This document shows, piece after piece, positions 35,537 to 44,397 of a DNA stretch of 64,000 bases. The DNA comes from Agromyces protaetiae (GTDB lineage Bacteria > Actinomycetota > Actinomycetes > Actinomycetales > Microbacteriaceae). The notes below the pieces were generated by a model. The model did not search any database. It was not told the DNA's origin and worked only from the letters and a program-made list of their open reading frames with translations. The stretch is from NCBI RefSeq assembly GCF_030866785.1, contig NZ_CP133018.1, forward strand, positions 1,240,001 to 1,304,000, written 5' to 3'. Every line of letters starts with the position of its first letter. Positions within the stretch are counted from its first letter, which is position 1. Both the position numbers and the translations under genes were made by a program.

Positions 35537-35557
35537 CAGTTTTGGTTTGGGGATGTC

Positions 35558-38500
35558 GTGCAGGTTCGTGGTGTGGGTCGGGTGGATCGGGTCGGGCGTG
35601 TGGGTCTGGGTGTGGTGGGTGCGGTGGTGTGTGGGGTGTTGGTGGTGGGGGTGGTGTCGCCGGTGTGGGCGGGTGAGGCCGGGGAGCCGGGGGTGCCGCC
35701 GGTGGTGGAGTTGGGGTCGTTCGGGGTGGGTGACGGGCTCGAGGGGGTGGTGAACGAGGTCGATGGGTCGTTCGGGGTGGTGGTGCCGGTTGCGGGGGTG
35801 TCGTTGGGGTGGGATTCGCGGGTTGGGGTGGATCGGTATGGGTTCGGGGTCGGGTGGGGGCTCGGGTTCGCGGTGGTGGAGGTTGAGGGTGGGGTGCGGG
35901 TGTCTCCGGCGTCGGGCGGGGTGTTCGAGGCCGCCGACTCGGTGCCGTCCGGATTGCTCGGGTACAGCGGCTCGGATGTGGTGTTCCGGCAGGTTCCGGG
36001 TGGGGTGTTGCCGGGGCGTGCGGATGGGGTGGTGGGTGAGCAGTCGTATGCGTTCGAGTTGCATGAGTTGGGTGGGGTGATCACGTATTTCAATGCGGCG
36101 GGGGATCCGGTGGCGAAGGTGGCCGCTGGTGGGGACCGGTCGGACTGGGGGTGGGTGGCCGGCAACCCGCACCGGTTGGGGTCGGTGGTGAGTGTGGATG
36201 GGGTGGTGACCGAGCTGGACTGGTCCGACCCCGGCGAGGTCCTCGTGCGACCCGGGGTGAATGTGCCGGCCGAGGGCGGCGGCGCCGGGGAATGGCGGGT
36301 GCAGCTGGTCGACAGCCGGGTGAGCGAGGTGGCCGACCCGGTCGGGGGTCGCAGCCTGGTCGGCTACGACCGGGCGGGTCGGGTGGAGCGGGTGGTGTCC
36401 GGGTCTGGTGCGGTGACGACGGTGACGTGGCGGTCGGACACGGACGCGGTGTCCCGGGTGGACCGGGTCGCGGTCACCGATGCCACCGGCACGGAGTTGA
36501 GCGCCCGCGAGTGGCGGCAGCTCGACGGGGTGCTGCCATCGGGGTGGCCGGCCGTGGACGCGGCGAGTGTGCCCGGCGCGGTGGCCGGTGCGGTGGGTGG
36601 TGCGCGTTCGGTCGAGGTGTCGGATGGGAAGACGCGGGTGGTGTCCTCGTTCGACGAGTGGGGCCGGCTGGCGGGTAAGCGGGTCGTGGTGTCGTCTTCG
36701 GCGGGTGAGCAGACCGTTCAGGAGCAGGAGCTGACCTATCCCGACGGTGCCCCGGTGGGTGTGGGCGATCTGGCCCGGAAGCCGGTCGCGGCCGAGGTCA
36801 GGTCGCTGGACGTGTCCGGTGGGGTGCGGGCCGGCACCGAAACCTACGAGTACGACGAGCTGGGCCGGATGGTCTCGGCGCGGGATGCCGCGGACCGGAT
36901 CACGACCACGACCTACCAGACCCCCGAGCTGCACGGCATCGACGCGGTCACCGTCACGGGTCCGGATGGGGTCGCGGTGACCGAGGTCCGCGACGAGCTC
37001 GGACGGGTCGTGCAGCGGCACGACAACCTGAACCCGGACGGCGCCCCGGTCGCCGGTGAGGTGCGGGTGTTCCAGCGGCACGCGTTCCCGGCGCCTGGGG
37101 TCGAGGAGACCACCGATGCCTGGGGTGCGACCACCCGGATCGAGCAGGACGTGCACGGTCGACCCGTCGAGCTGACGCTGCCGAACGGCCTGGTGCAGGT
37201 CACCCATCACGACGATGTCGCCGCCACGGTCACGACCGGGACGACCCCGACCGGTCGGCTCGCCGACGCGGCGCAGATCTCGACGTCCCACCTGGACTCG
37301 TCGGGCCGGGTCATCGCCACCGACGGAGTTCGCGCGGACAGCGTGCCGGTGCCGGTCACGTCGACCGTCTACGACGGCTTCGGCCGTCAGATCGAGGCCG
37401 ACAACGGCACGATTCGTACGAACGTCGGGTTCGACAACCAGGGGAACCCGGCGACCACGACCGTGAGCCCCGCCGATCCCGCCGCTTCCGAGGAGCCTCT
37501 GATCGCGGAGCGACGGTTCGACGCATTCGGCACCAGCCTGGAGAAGACCATGACGGTCGGCGGGGAGGCGCGTTCGGGTGGGTCGCGCGAGCTCGATCTA
37601 CTGGGCCGGCCCGTACTCGAGACCGATCAGGCCGGAGGCACGACCCGGTACGAGTACACCGCCGACGGGCTGCCCGCCCGAGTCGTCACGAGTGCCGGGC
37701 AGGTGACCGCGTACACCTACGACGCCGTGACCAGGGCGGTGACCGAGGTCCACGTCGAAGCGCCGGGGAAGCAGTCGGTCGTGACGGGATTCGCGTCCGA
37801 CGAGACCACGGGCCGCGTGACCGGCGTGTTCGATCCGGCTGACCGGGCCGGCACCGAGATCGAGTACACGCATGACGGGTTCGGCAACGTCCGTACGGTG
37901 CAGTACCCGGCCGAGCAGGCCGGCGGGGATCGTCCCACGGTCGAGCATGAGTATGACCGGCACGGCAGGAAGACCGCGACGACCGACATCGCCGGCAACC
38001 GGTCCGAGTACGGCTATGCCGCGGACGGGTTCCTGAGCGGGGTGGTGCAGACGGATGCCTCGGGGCAGGAGTTCGCTCGGGTCGGGTACACGCCCGACGA
38101 GTACGGTCGGGTTGCACGGATCACCCGCGGCAATGGCGTGGTCACCGAGTACGCGTTCACCAGTGCGGGCGAGATCAGGTCCGAGATCACGACCGGGCCT
38201 GATGGGTCGGTGCAGGCGGAGCGGGAGTACGAGTACGACCCCGCGACGGGCAACCTCACGGTGCGTATCGATCGGAGCGCCGGCGAGGCATCCGGTGACC
38301 TGAAGGTGGAGCGACGCGAATACGCCTACGACCATCTCAACCGGCTCACCTCGTCGACCATTCGCGAGGGCGACGCCGCCGACGCGCCCGTCGTGCAGAC
38401 GGTGGGGTACGACATCACCGTGTCAGGACAGGTTGGGGTCGAGACCACCACAGACGGGGCATCCGGAGCGGTCACGACCCGGGAGTTCACGTATTCGCCC

Positions 38501-40195
38501 GTCGGCGAGCTCCAGGCGATCACGACCACGCTCCCGGACGGCACCACGCAGGTCGCGACCCAAGCTCATGACGCGGCGGGCAACCTGACGACCGCCGCCG
38601 ACGGGACCGCGTTCGAGTGGGATGCCGCGAACCGGCAGACCGGCCAGGTCAGGTCCGACGGCACCCGCGTCGAGTCGAGCTACTGGGCCGACGGCAGCCG
38701 GAAGGCGCGAACCACGTCGACCGAGTCCACGACCTACTACTGGGACGGTACTGCGCTCATCAACGACACGCACGTCACCGCGGACCAGGCGCTGGCCGGC
38801 GGCGTCGCGTCGTACCTGATCGGCGCCTCCCGCCACGCGCGCACCACCCACCCGGACGCGGCGCCTTCGAGCACGCAGTACTTCGGCACCGACCGGCACG
38901 GCAATGTCACCGAGCTCACAGGCGACACCGGCGCGATCACGGGCACCTACGAGTACTCGGACTACGGTGTCGCGGTCGCGAGCGAGGGGATCGCGGCGAC
39001 GGCGGCCGGGCAGACCGGCGCCGTCGGCCAGCTCGAGTACAACCCGTTCCAGTACGCGTCGGAGTACACCCACGCCGACGGCACGCAGTTCCTCCGGGAG
39101 CGCACGTACGATCCGACTCGCATGGGGTTCACGAGCAAGGACGTGGAGTCGTTGCATGATCTGTACGGGTACACCAACGCGAACCCGATCATGTTCGTGG
39201 ACCCGTCGGGCCGGTACGCGATCAAGGACGGGTTCGCGATCTTCATGAACGGCCTCGGCATGCTCGGCGGGCTCGCCGGTGCCGCGCTCGCGCTCGGCAG
39301 TGCGTTCAGCGGCGGTGGACTCGGGCTGATGGTGTTCGGTGTGGCATCCGCGCTCTTCGGAGCCGGCGACGCGGTCTTCAGCGGCGTCGAGATCGCGTCA
39401 CTCGTCACCGGCACGAGGTTCATGTCGGAGGACGAAGCGCTCGGCGTCGGCGCCGGGCTCGCCCTCGGCGGGCTCGCACTCGGCGGGATCGGCAAGTACC
39501 TCAGCCGAACCGCGGGCGCCGCGAGCGCTCCGGTCGTGCTCAAGGCAGACGATGCCCCCGCAGACGACATCAAGCAGGCCCAGCAGGCCCCGCTCAATGA
39601 CGCAGATCTGAACCAAGCGGGTGTTGGCCAAGGCCAGAATGTGGTCGTAGTGCCGGTGCAAGTACAGAAACCGACCGTTGTCTCTGGTCAACCGAGCACT
39701 GCGAAGGTCGACCCGAGGACGCCGGCTCAGAAGTTCAGGGACGCGAAGAACACCACCGTGTTCTATACGACGGAGGTGCCGCTCGGTGAGGACGTGGCGA
39801 GACTGCTCAACGCGTCGCCGACGGACATGAGGCTGCGACGCGAAATCGTCAAGGACGTACTCGATGAAATGGGACGCCGTCGAGACAATCTGCCGAGAGG
39901 CATGATCGACGAGAAGCTATCTTGGGCGATCTACCATGTCGGCGAGGCCGTCGACTTTCGCCCTCTGAACAAGCTCGACAACACGCTCCTCGCCGCCATC
40001 GAGGCGGGTGGGCTCGAGATGCCGGAACGACTCGCCGCGGACATGGCGTATGCGAATTACTGGATCGACTATCTCCGCCTGCATGCGGACGACGTGTTCC
40101 AGAGATCAGCCCAACTGCCGCCGCAGGCGGAAGAATTCGCCGAGGCGGTGACCGTCTTCCATGATCTGGTGCGGACGCATGTGCTCAAGTACTAG
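35558..40195 (+). CDS. Secreted RHS/YD-repeat protein, second copy
   Basis: A 1,545-residue paralogue of the previous RHS protein. The signal peptide and first ~400 residues are nearly identical (GEAGEPG.PPVVELGSFGVGD). The YD region differs by two large indels: it lacks ~160 residues found in the first copy after YDELGRMV, and has ~180 extra residues after YDRHGRKTATTD. The RHS core is again complete (DRHGNVTELTGDTGAI, NPFQYASEY, RERTYDPTRMGFTSKDVES, NANPIMFVDPSGR). Its 326-residue tail has two hydrophobic segments and TGTRFMSEDEAL like the first copy, then a Gln/Val-rich linker (GVGQGQNVVVVPVQVQ) and an unrecognised helical end VTVFHDLVRTHVLKY. GTG 35558 follows TTTGGGGAT. No candidate immunity gene follows on the same strand. 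Confidence 0.88.
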   Translation: MQVRGVGRVDRVGRVGLGVVGAVVCGVLVVGVVSPVWAGEAGEPGVPPVVELGSFGVGDGLEGVVNEVDGSFGVVVPVAGVSLGWDSRVGVDRYGFGVGWGLGFAVVEVEGGVRVSPASGGVFEAADSVPSGLLGYSGSDVVFRQVPGGVLPGRADGVVGEQSYAFELHELGGVITYFNAAGDPVAKVAAGGDRSDWGWVAGNPHRLGSVVSVDGVVTELDWSDPGEVLVRPGVNVPAEGGGAGEWRVQLVDSRVSEVADPVGGRSLVGYDRAGRVERVVSGSGAVTTVTWRSDTDAVSRVDRVAVTDATGTELSAREWRQLDGVLPSGWPAVDAASVPGAVAGAVGGARSVEVSDGKTRVVSSFDEWGRLAGKRVVVSSSAGEQTVQEQELTYPDGAPVGVGDLARKPVAAEVRSLDVSGGVRAGTETYEYDELGRMVSARDAADRITTTTYQTPELHGIDAVTVTGPDGVAVTEVRDELGRVVQRHDNLNPDGAPVAGEVRVFQRHAFPAPGVEETTDAWGATTRIEQDVHGRPVELTLPNGLVQVTHHDDVAATVTTGTTPTGRLADAAQISTSHLDSSGRVIATDGVRADSVPVPVTSTVYDGFGRQIEADNGTIRTNVGFDNQGNPATTTVSPADPAASEEPLIAERRFDAFGTSLEKTMTVGGEARSGGSRELDLLGRPVLETDQAGGTTRYEYTADGLPARVVTSAGQVTAYTYDAVTRAVTEVHVEAPGKQSVVTGFASDETTGRVTGVFDPADRAGTEIEYTHDGFGNVRTVQYPAEQAGGDRPTVEHEYDRHGRKTATTDIAGNRSEYGYAADGFLSGVVQTDASGQEFARVGYTPDEYGRVARITRGNGVVTEYAFTSAGEIRSEITTGPDGSVQAEREYEYDPATGNLTVRIDRSAGEASGDLKVERREYAYDHLNRLTSSTIREGDAADAPVVQTVGYDITVSGQVGVETTTDGASGAVTTREFTYSPVGELQAITTTLPDGTTQVATQAHDAAGNLTTAADGTAFEWDAANRQTGQVRSDGTRVESSYWADGSRKARTTSTESTTYYWDGTALINDTHVTADQALAGGVASYLIGASRHARTTHPDAAPSSTQYFGTDRHGNVTELTGDTGAITGTYEYSDYGVAVASEGIAATAAGQTGAVGQLEYNPFQYASEYTHADGTQFLRERTYDPTRMGFTSKDVESLHDLYGYTNANPIMFVDPSGRYAIKDGFAIFMNGLGMLGGLAGAALALGSAFSGGGLGLMVFGVASALFGAGDAVFSGVEIASLVTGTRFMSEDEALGVGAGLALGGLALGGIGKYLSRTAGAASAPVVLKADDAPADDIKQAQQAPLNDADLNQAGVGQGQNVVVVPVQVQKPTVVSGQPSTAKVDPRTPAQKFRDAKNTTVFYTTEVPLGEDVARLLNASPTDMRLRREIVKDVLDEMGRRRDNLPRGMIDEKLSWAIYHVGEAVDFRPLNKLDNTLLAAIEAGGLEMPERLAADMAYANYWIDYLRLHADDVFQRSAQLPPQAEEFAEAVTVFHDLVRTHVLKY

Positions 40196-40232
40196 CCCAA
40201 GGCAAGTCGAGTACTCGCCGCGGGCATGCCCG

Positions 40233-40526
40233 TCAGCGCGCGTTCGCGAGGCGCGTGAAGAGCGCGGCGTCGGCGCGCTCGCGGCGTGGGCCGAGGACGA
40301 GCGGGGTGGCCACGGAGGCGAGGCCTGCTGCGACGAGTGAGACGGCCCAGATCCATCCGCCGTCCCACGCCCAGCCGAGCCAGGTCAGCGCGACCCAGAC
40401 GACCGCGGCCACGCCGGCGCCGATGGCGGGCACGAGCACCGTGCCGTAGAAGTGGCGGCGGGGGAGCGCGTACCGCGCGATGGCCCCGAGGATGGCGCCG
40501 CCGAGCGTCACGAACAGGAGCTCCAT
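40233..40526 (-). CDS. Small three-helix membrane protein, intact copy
   Basis: A 97-residue protein beginning MELLFVTLGGAILGAIARYA with about three hydrophobic segments and a basic tail (LGPRRERADAALFTRLANAR). I do not recognise a named family. ATG 40526 overlaps the DUF3107 stop (TGATG), so it is translated with DUF3107. The truncated copy at 35157 shows which neighbour was caught up in the RHS duplication. Confidence 0.75.
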   Translation of the reverse strand: MELLFVTLGGAILGAIARYALPRRHFYGTVLVPAIGAGVAAVVWVALTWLGWAWDGGWIWAVSLVAAGLASVATPLVLGPRRERADAALFTRLANAR

Positions 40527-40750
40527 CAGCCGACGAACCCGATGCGGCGCGATTCCTCCGAACCGATCTCGATGTAGGCGAGCGCGGCGGCCGGGACGAC
40601 GTAGACGTTGCCCTTGGAATCGGTCAGGTTCAGCACCGCCGACTGCCCCGAAAGCGCCGTCTCGACGGCTTGCTGGATCTCGGCGGCCGTCTGGGACGAC
40701 TCGAAACCGAGTTCACGGGGGGAGTTCTGGATGCCGATGCGAACGTCCAC
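40526..40750 (-). CDS. DUF3107 protein
   Basis: A 74-residue protein beginning VDVRIGIQNSPRELGFESSQ and ending with EIGSEESRRIGFVG, matching the small conserved actinobacterial DUF3107 family of unknown function. GTG 40750 has AAAGG at good spacing. It is divergent from the AdnA-like helicase gene and overlaps the membrane-protein gene by one base. Confidence 0.9.
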   Translation of the reverse strand: MDVRIGIQNSPRELGFESSQTAAEIQQAVETALSGQSAVLNLTDSKGNVYVVPAAALAYIEIGSEESRRIGFVG

Positions 40751-40831
40751 TGTCTGCCTTTCTGTCGGTGCTGCCAAGACTATGACACCGCTGCATGGAG
40801 CGTCCGACCGTTCACTGTCGGCAGAACCCCT

Positions 40832-40837
40832 TATGGT
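40832..40837 (+). promoter_or_regulatory. -10 hexamer TATGGT of the AdnA-like gene
   Basis: TATGGT lies six bases before ATG 40844 with no ribosome binding site, the same leaderless geometry as tatB. Confidence 0.55.
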
Positions 40838-40843
40838 GACGGC

Positions 40844-43800
40844 ATGCACCTCGGCACCACGCTCCTCGAGACCGCTGCGACCGGCGCGCACATCCTCGAC
40901 GATGCCGCCTGGCGGCGGGCGCTCACGCTCGCCGACGACACGTCGGCCGCGGTGTTCGGCGCACCGGGGTCGGGCAAGACGACGCTCGCGGTCGAGCTCG
41001 TCGCCGATCGAGTCGAACGACGGGGGTACGAGCCTGACGAGGTGCTCGTGCTCACCGCGAGCCGGGCCACGGCGACGGCGCTGCGCGACCGGCTCGCGGT
41101 GCGACTCGGCCTCACCACGCGCGGCCCGCTCGCGCGCACCGCGAACTCGATCGCCTTCCAGCTCGTGCGCGCGGCGACCGGCGCGCCAGTCACCCTGCTC
41201 ACCGGGTCCGAGCACGATCAGCTCATCGCCGAGCTGCTCGAGGGTGGCGTGAGCGACGGCGGCGGGCCGGTGTGGCCCGACCCGTTCATCGACGAGGTGC
41301 GGCGTCTGCGCGGGTTCCGTGCCGAACTCCGTGAGCTGCTCATGCGCGCGGTCGAGCACGGCGTCGACGGCCCGGCGCTCCGCCGTCTCGGCGAGGCCGC
41401 CGGGCGGCCCGAGTGGGTCGCCGCGGGCGCGTTCCTCAACGAGTACGCCGACGTGAAAGAGCTCGTGCGCGGCGCGCAGTTCGACTCGGCCGAGCTCGGC
41501 GCGTACGCCGCTGCCGTCGTACGCGCGGCCGACCCCGAGGCATCCGTGCTCGGCACCCTCGCCCGGTTGCGCCTCATCGTCGTCGACGACGCGCAAGAGG
41601 CGACCCAGGCCACCGCCACGCTGCTCTCCGCCTTCGCCGCGCGCGGCGTCGCGGTCATCGCGCTCGGCGACCCCGACGTCGCGAGCAACGGGTTCCGCGG
41701 CGGCCGGCCCGAACTGCTCGGCTCGCTCGGCCGGCTGCTGCCCGGCCAGGCCGTCGAGCGCATCGAGCTCGAGCGGGTGTGGCGCGGGCGGCCAGAGCTG
41801 CGTGGCGTGGTCGCCGACGTCACGGCCCGCATCGGCACCGCGCTCGGCGGAACGCATCGTGCGGCGCAGGTCGCGGTCGAGCAGGTCGCGGTCGACGTCG
41901 CCGCAGCCGAGCTGGGCGTGGCCGATCTGGGCGCGACGGACCTGGGTGCGAGCCGCGAGGCCGCGACCGGTGCGGGCGCGACCGGTGTGGCGGTCGCCGG
42001 TGTGACTGTGACCGGCGTGGGCGCGGCCGGCGTAGGCGCGGCCGACGTGGCTGTGACCCGGGCTGGGAGCGACGATTCCGCGCAGGCGCAGGCGCAGGCG
42101 CAGGCGCAGGCGCAGGCGCAGGCGCCGGTGCTCGGCATCGAGGCGCCGTCGCACGCCGCCGAGTGCCAGTCGGTCGCGGCGCTGCTGCGCGAGCGGCATC
42201 TGCTCGGCGGCATCCCCTGGTCGGGCATGGCGGTCGTCCTTCGCTCGGGCGGCGACGTCCCTGCATTCGAGCGCGGGCTCGCGCTCGCCGACGTGCCGAC
42301 GGCGGGTGCGGTCGCACGCATGCCGCTGCGGGATGCCCCGGCCGCGGCCGCACTGCTCTCGGCGGCCTCGCTCGCGCTCGGCCGCGAGCCGCTCAGCGCC
42401 GAGCTCGCGGTCGCGCTGCTCACCGGCCCGCTCGGCCGGCTCGATGCCGTCGGTCTGCGTCGCCTGCGGCTCTCCCTCCGGCATGAAGAGCTCGCGGCCG
42501 AGGGCGACCGCACCGCCGACGAGTTGCTCGTCGACGCGCTCGGCGCGCCCGGCGGGTTCGAGACCATCGATGCCGCGCCGGCCCGTCGTGCGGGTCGGCT
42601 CGCCAAGCTGCTGGCCGGCGCGCGAGGCGTCGCGGGCCGCGGCGGCACGATCGAAGAGGTGCTCTGGGCACTCTGGGAGGGCAGCGGGCTCGCGACCGAG
42701 TGGGCCGCGCAGGCCGCGGGCACCGGGGTGCTCGCCGACGAGGCGAACCGCGCGCTCGACGCCGCCGTCGCGCTGTTCGCCTCGGCGCAGCGGTTCGTCG
42801 AGCGCGAGCCCGGTGCGCCGGCCGGCCGGTTCGTCGAAGAGGTGCTCGCGAGCGAGCTGCCAGAAGACTCGCTCGCGCCGCAGCGGAGCGCCGAGTCGGT
42901 GTTCGTCGGCACGCCGGCCGCGCTCGTCGGCCGCGAGTTCGACCTCGTCGTGGTCGCCGGGCTGCAAGAGGGGGTCTGGCCGAACCTGCGCCCGCGCGGC
43001 ACGCTGCTGCATTCGGCGCTGCTGCCCCGCGCGGTCGCCGCCGTGCGTGCGGGCGAGCCCGCGCCGCAGCCCGAGGGCGTGGCCGAAGCCCGCGCCTCGG
43101 TGCGCAGCGACGAGCTGCGCCTGTTCGCGCTCGCCATCTCGAGGGCGAAGCGGCAGCTCGTGCTCTCGTGCACCGCGAACGACGACGAGCAGCCGTCCGT
43201 GCTCATGGCCTACGCGCCCGAGCGCGTGCGGCCGTCTCGACGCCGACCGCTGCACCTCCGCGGTCTGGTCGGCGCGCTGCGGCGCGAGTCTGCGACGACG
43301 CCGGCCGGCGAGGCCGCGGCCGCGCTCGCGCTGCTCGCCGAGGAGGGCATCCCGGGTGCGCACCCCGACGAGTGGTACGGGCTGCGCGAACCGTCGACGA
43401 CCGCGCCGCTCGTCGACCTCGACGGCGACCCCGAGGCCCTCGTCGACGTCTCACCGTCGCAGATCGACCGCGCCGAAGAGTCGGGGCTCGGCTGGTTCGT
43501 CGATCACGTCGCCTCGCCACCCTCGGGCATCGCCGCGTCGATCGGCACGATCGTGCACGCCGTGGTCGAGGCGGCCGGCGAACGCGCCGACGGCGACACG
43601 AGCGTCGAGACGCTCTGGGCCGACGTCGAGGCGCGGCTCGCGACACTGCGGTTCGAGGCCGGCTGGGTCGCCGAACGCGAACGGCGAGGGGCGCGGCGCA
43701 TGACCGAGGGTGCGGCGGCGTACCTCGCCGCGTTCGCCGACGACGGCAAGGTGCTGCTCGGCGCCGAAGGCCGCTTCACGCTCGTCGCCGGGCGGGCGAA

Positions 43801-44203
43801 GCTCACCGGCACGATCGACCGGGTCGAAGCGTCGGCCGACGGCACGACCGTCATCGTCGACCTCAAGACGGGGTCGAGGCCGCCGACCGCCGCCGAGACG
43901 GCGGCGCACCCTCAGCTCGCCGCCTACCAGCTCGCCGCACGCGCGGGCGAGGTGCCGAACGGCGGCGTGCTCGGCGGCGCAAAGCTCGTCTACGTCGCGA
44001 AGCCCACCTCGGCGACCGGCTACACCGAGAAGGCGCAACAGCCCTTCGACGACGAGGCCGAGGCAACCTTCCTCGAGCGACTCGACCGCGTCTCACGCGC
44101 GATGGCCGCCGCCGAGTTCGAGACCGCGGCCGAGCTGCCGTTCCGATCGCGGTTCGCCGCGTGGCAGTACCGGGTCCAGGTCGTCCCGGCGGTGTCCGCG
44201 TGA
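40844..44203 (+). CDS. AdnA-like helicase-nuclease subunit (UvrD/RecB type)
   Basis: A 1,119-residue SF1 motor with a C-terminal RecB-family nuclease, resembling AdnA of the mycobacterial AdnAB double-strand-break resection motor. Walker A is FGAPGSGKTTLA and motif VI is ALAISRAKRQLVLSC. Motif II reads LIVVDDAQEAT, with Asp where UvrD-type motors have the catalytic Glu (DExQ), consistent with a weak motor. The nuclease motif is complete: IVHAVVEAAG, LTGTIDRVE, VIVDLKTGSRPP and LAAYQLA. An Ala/Gly/Val-rich insert with a hexamer repeat lies near residues 345-430. It is translationally coupled to the following frames. Confidence 0.85.
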   Translation: MHLGTTLLETAATGAHILDDAAWRRALTLADDTSAAVFGAPGSGKTTLAVELVADRVERRGYEPDEVLVLTASRATATALRDRLAVRLGLTTRGPLARTANSIAFQLVRAATGAPVTLLTGSEHDQLIAELLEGGVSDGGGPVWPDPFIDEVRRLRGFRAELRELLMRAVEHGVDGPALRRLGEAAGRPEWVAAGAFLNEYADVKELVRGAQFDSAELGAYAAAVVRAADPEASVLGTLARLRLIVVDDAQEATQATATLLSAFAARGVAVIALGDPDVASNGFRGGRPELLGSLGRLLPGQAVERIELERVWRGRPELRGVVADVTARIGTALGGTHRAAQVAVEQVAVDVAAAELGVADLGATDLGASREAATGAGATGVAVAGVTVTGVGAAGVGAADVAVTRAGSDDSAQAQAQAQAQAQAQAPVLGIEAPSHAAECQSVAALLRERHLLGGIPWSGMAVVLRSGGDVPAFERGLALADVPTAGAVARMPLRDAPAAAALLSAASLALGREPLSAELAVALLTGPLGRLDAVGLRRLRLSLRHEELAAEGDRTADELLVDALGAPGGFETIDAAPARRAGRLAKLLAGARGVAGRGGTIEEVLWALWEGSGLATEWAAQAAGTGVLADEANRALDAAVALFASAQRFVEREPGAPAGRFVEEVLASELPEDSLAPQRSAESVFVGTPAALVGREFDLVVVAGLQEGVWPNLRPRGTLLHSALLPRAVAAVRAGEPAPQPEGVAEARASVRSDELRLFALAISRAKRQLVLSCTANDDEQPSVLMAYAPERVRPSRRRPLHLRGLVGALRRESATTPAGEAAAALALLAEEGIPGAHPDEWYGLREPSTTAPLVDLDGDPEALVDVSPSQIDRAEESGLGWFVDHVASPPSGIAASIGTIVHAVVEAAGERADGDTSVETLWADVEARLATLRFEAGWVAERERRGARRMTEGAAAYLAAFADDGKVLLGAEGRFTLVAGRAKLTGTIDRVEASADGTTVIVDLKTGSRPPTAAETAAHPQLAAYQLAARAGEVPNGGVLGGAKLVYVAKPTSATGYTEKAQQPFDDEAEATFLERLDRVSRAMAAAEFETAAELPFRSRFAAWQYRVQVVPAVSA
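42081..42122. repeat. Seven tandem CGCAGG hexamers in the AdnA-like gene
   Basis: The array encodes a (QA)n stretch in a low-complexity insert between motor motifs. Six-base units keep the frame, so copy number could vary between strains without inactivating the gene. Confidence 0.85.
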
Positions 44204-44397
44204 GCGACGGGGCCGCCGAGGCCGCCGGGGCCACCGCACTCGTCCTCGGCGCGCTCTGGCCGAGCGCGTCGGTGACCGGCGCCGCCAGTGGCACCGCGCA
44301 CGGACCCGGCGCGTCCGCATCCAGTACGCCCGCATCCGGCACCTCCGCACCAGCGTCGGCGGCCCCGCGCATCTCGGCGTCGGAGGTGTTCGGGTGA
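44200..44397 (+). CDS. Tiny coupled ORF between the AdnA- and AdnB-like genes
   Basis: A 65-codon frame begins GTG 44200, overlapping the upstream stop (GTGA), and ends TGA 44397, overlapping the GTG start of the next gene (GTGA again). The product is Ala/Ser/Thr/Gly-rich and starts VSDGAAEAAGATALVLG. Its end, APRISASEVFG, resembles AHISAPEIAERLGL near the start of the AdnB-like protein, so it may be a displaced or duplicated N-terminus. No family is recognised; a leader that only maintains coupling is equally possible. Confidence 0.4.
   Translation: MSDGAAEAAGATALVLGALWPSASVTGAASGTAHGPGASASSTPASGTSAPASAAPRISASEVFG

Noticed and set aside
35513..37291. 592-codon His/Pro/Arg-rich minus-strand ORF opposite the second RHS gene
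   Set aside because: It is caused by the G-rich coding strand; a similar shadow occurs opposite the first RHS gene.
30670..40195. RHS proteins as type VI secretion effectors
   Set aside because: Both have Sec signal peptides and the organism is Gram-positive in type; no VgrG, PAAR or T6SS gene is present.
40526..43363. 945-codon minus-strand ORF covering the AdnA-like gene
   Set aside because: Only its end, the 74-residue DUF3107 protein, is real; the rest is antisense to clear helicase motifs.
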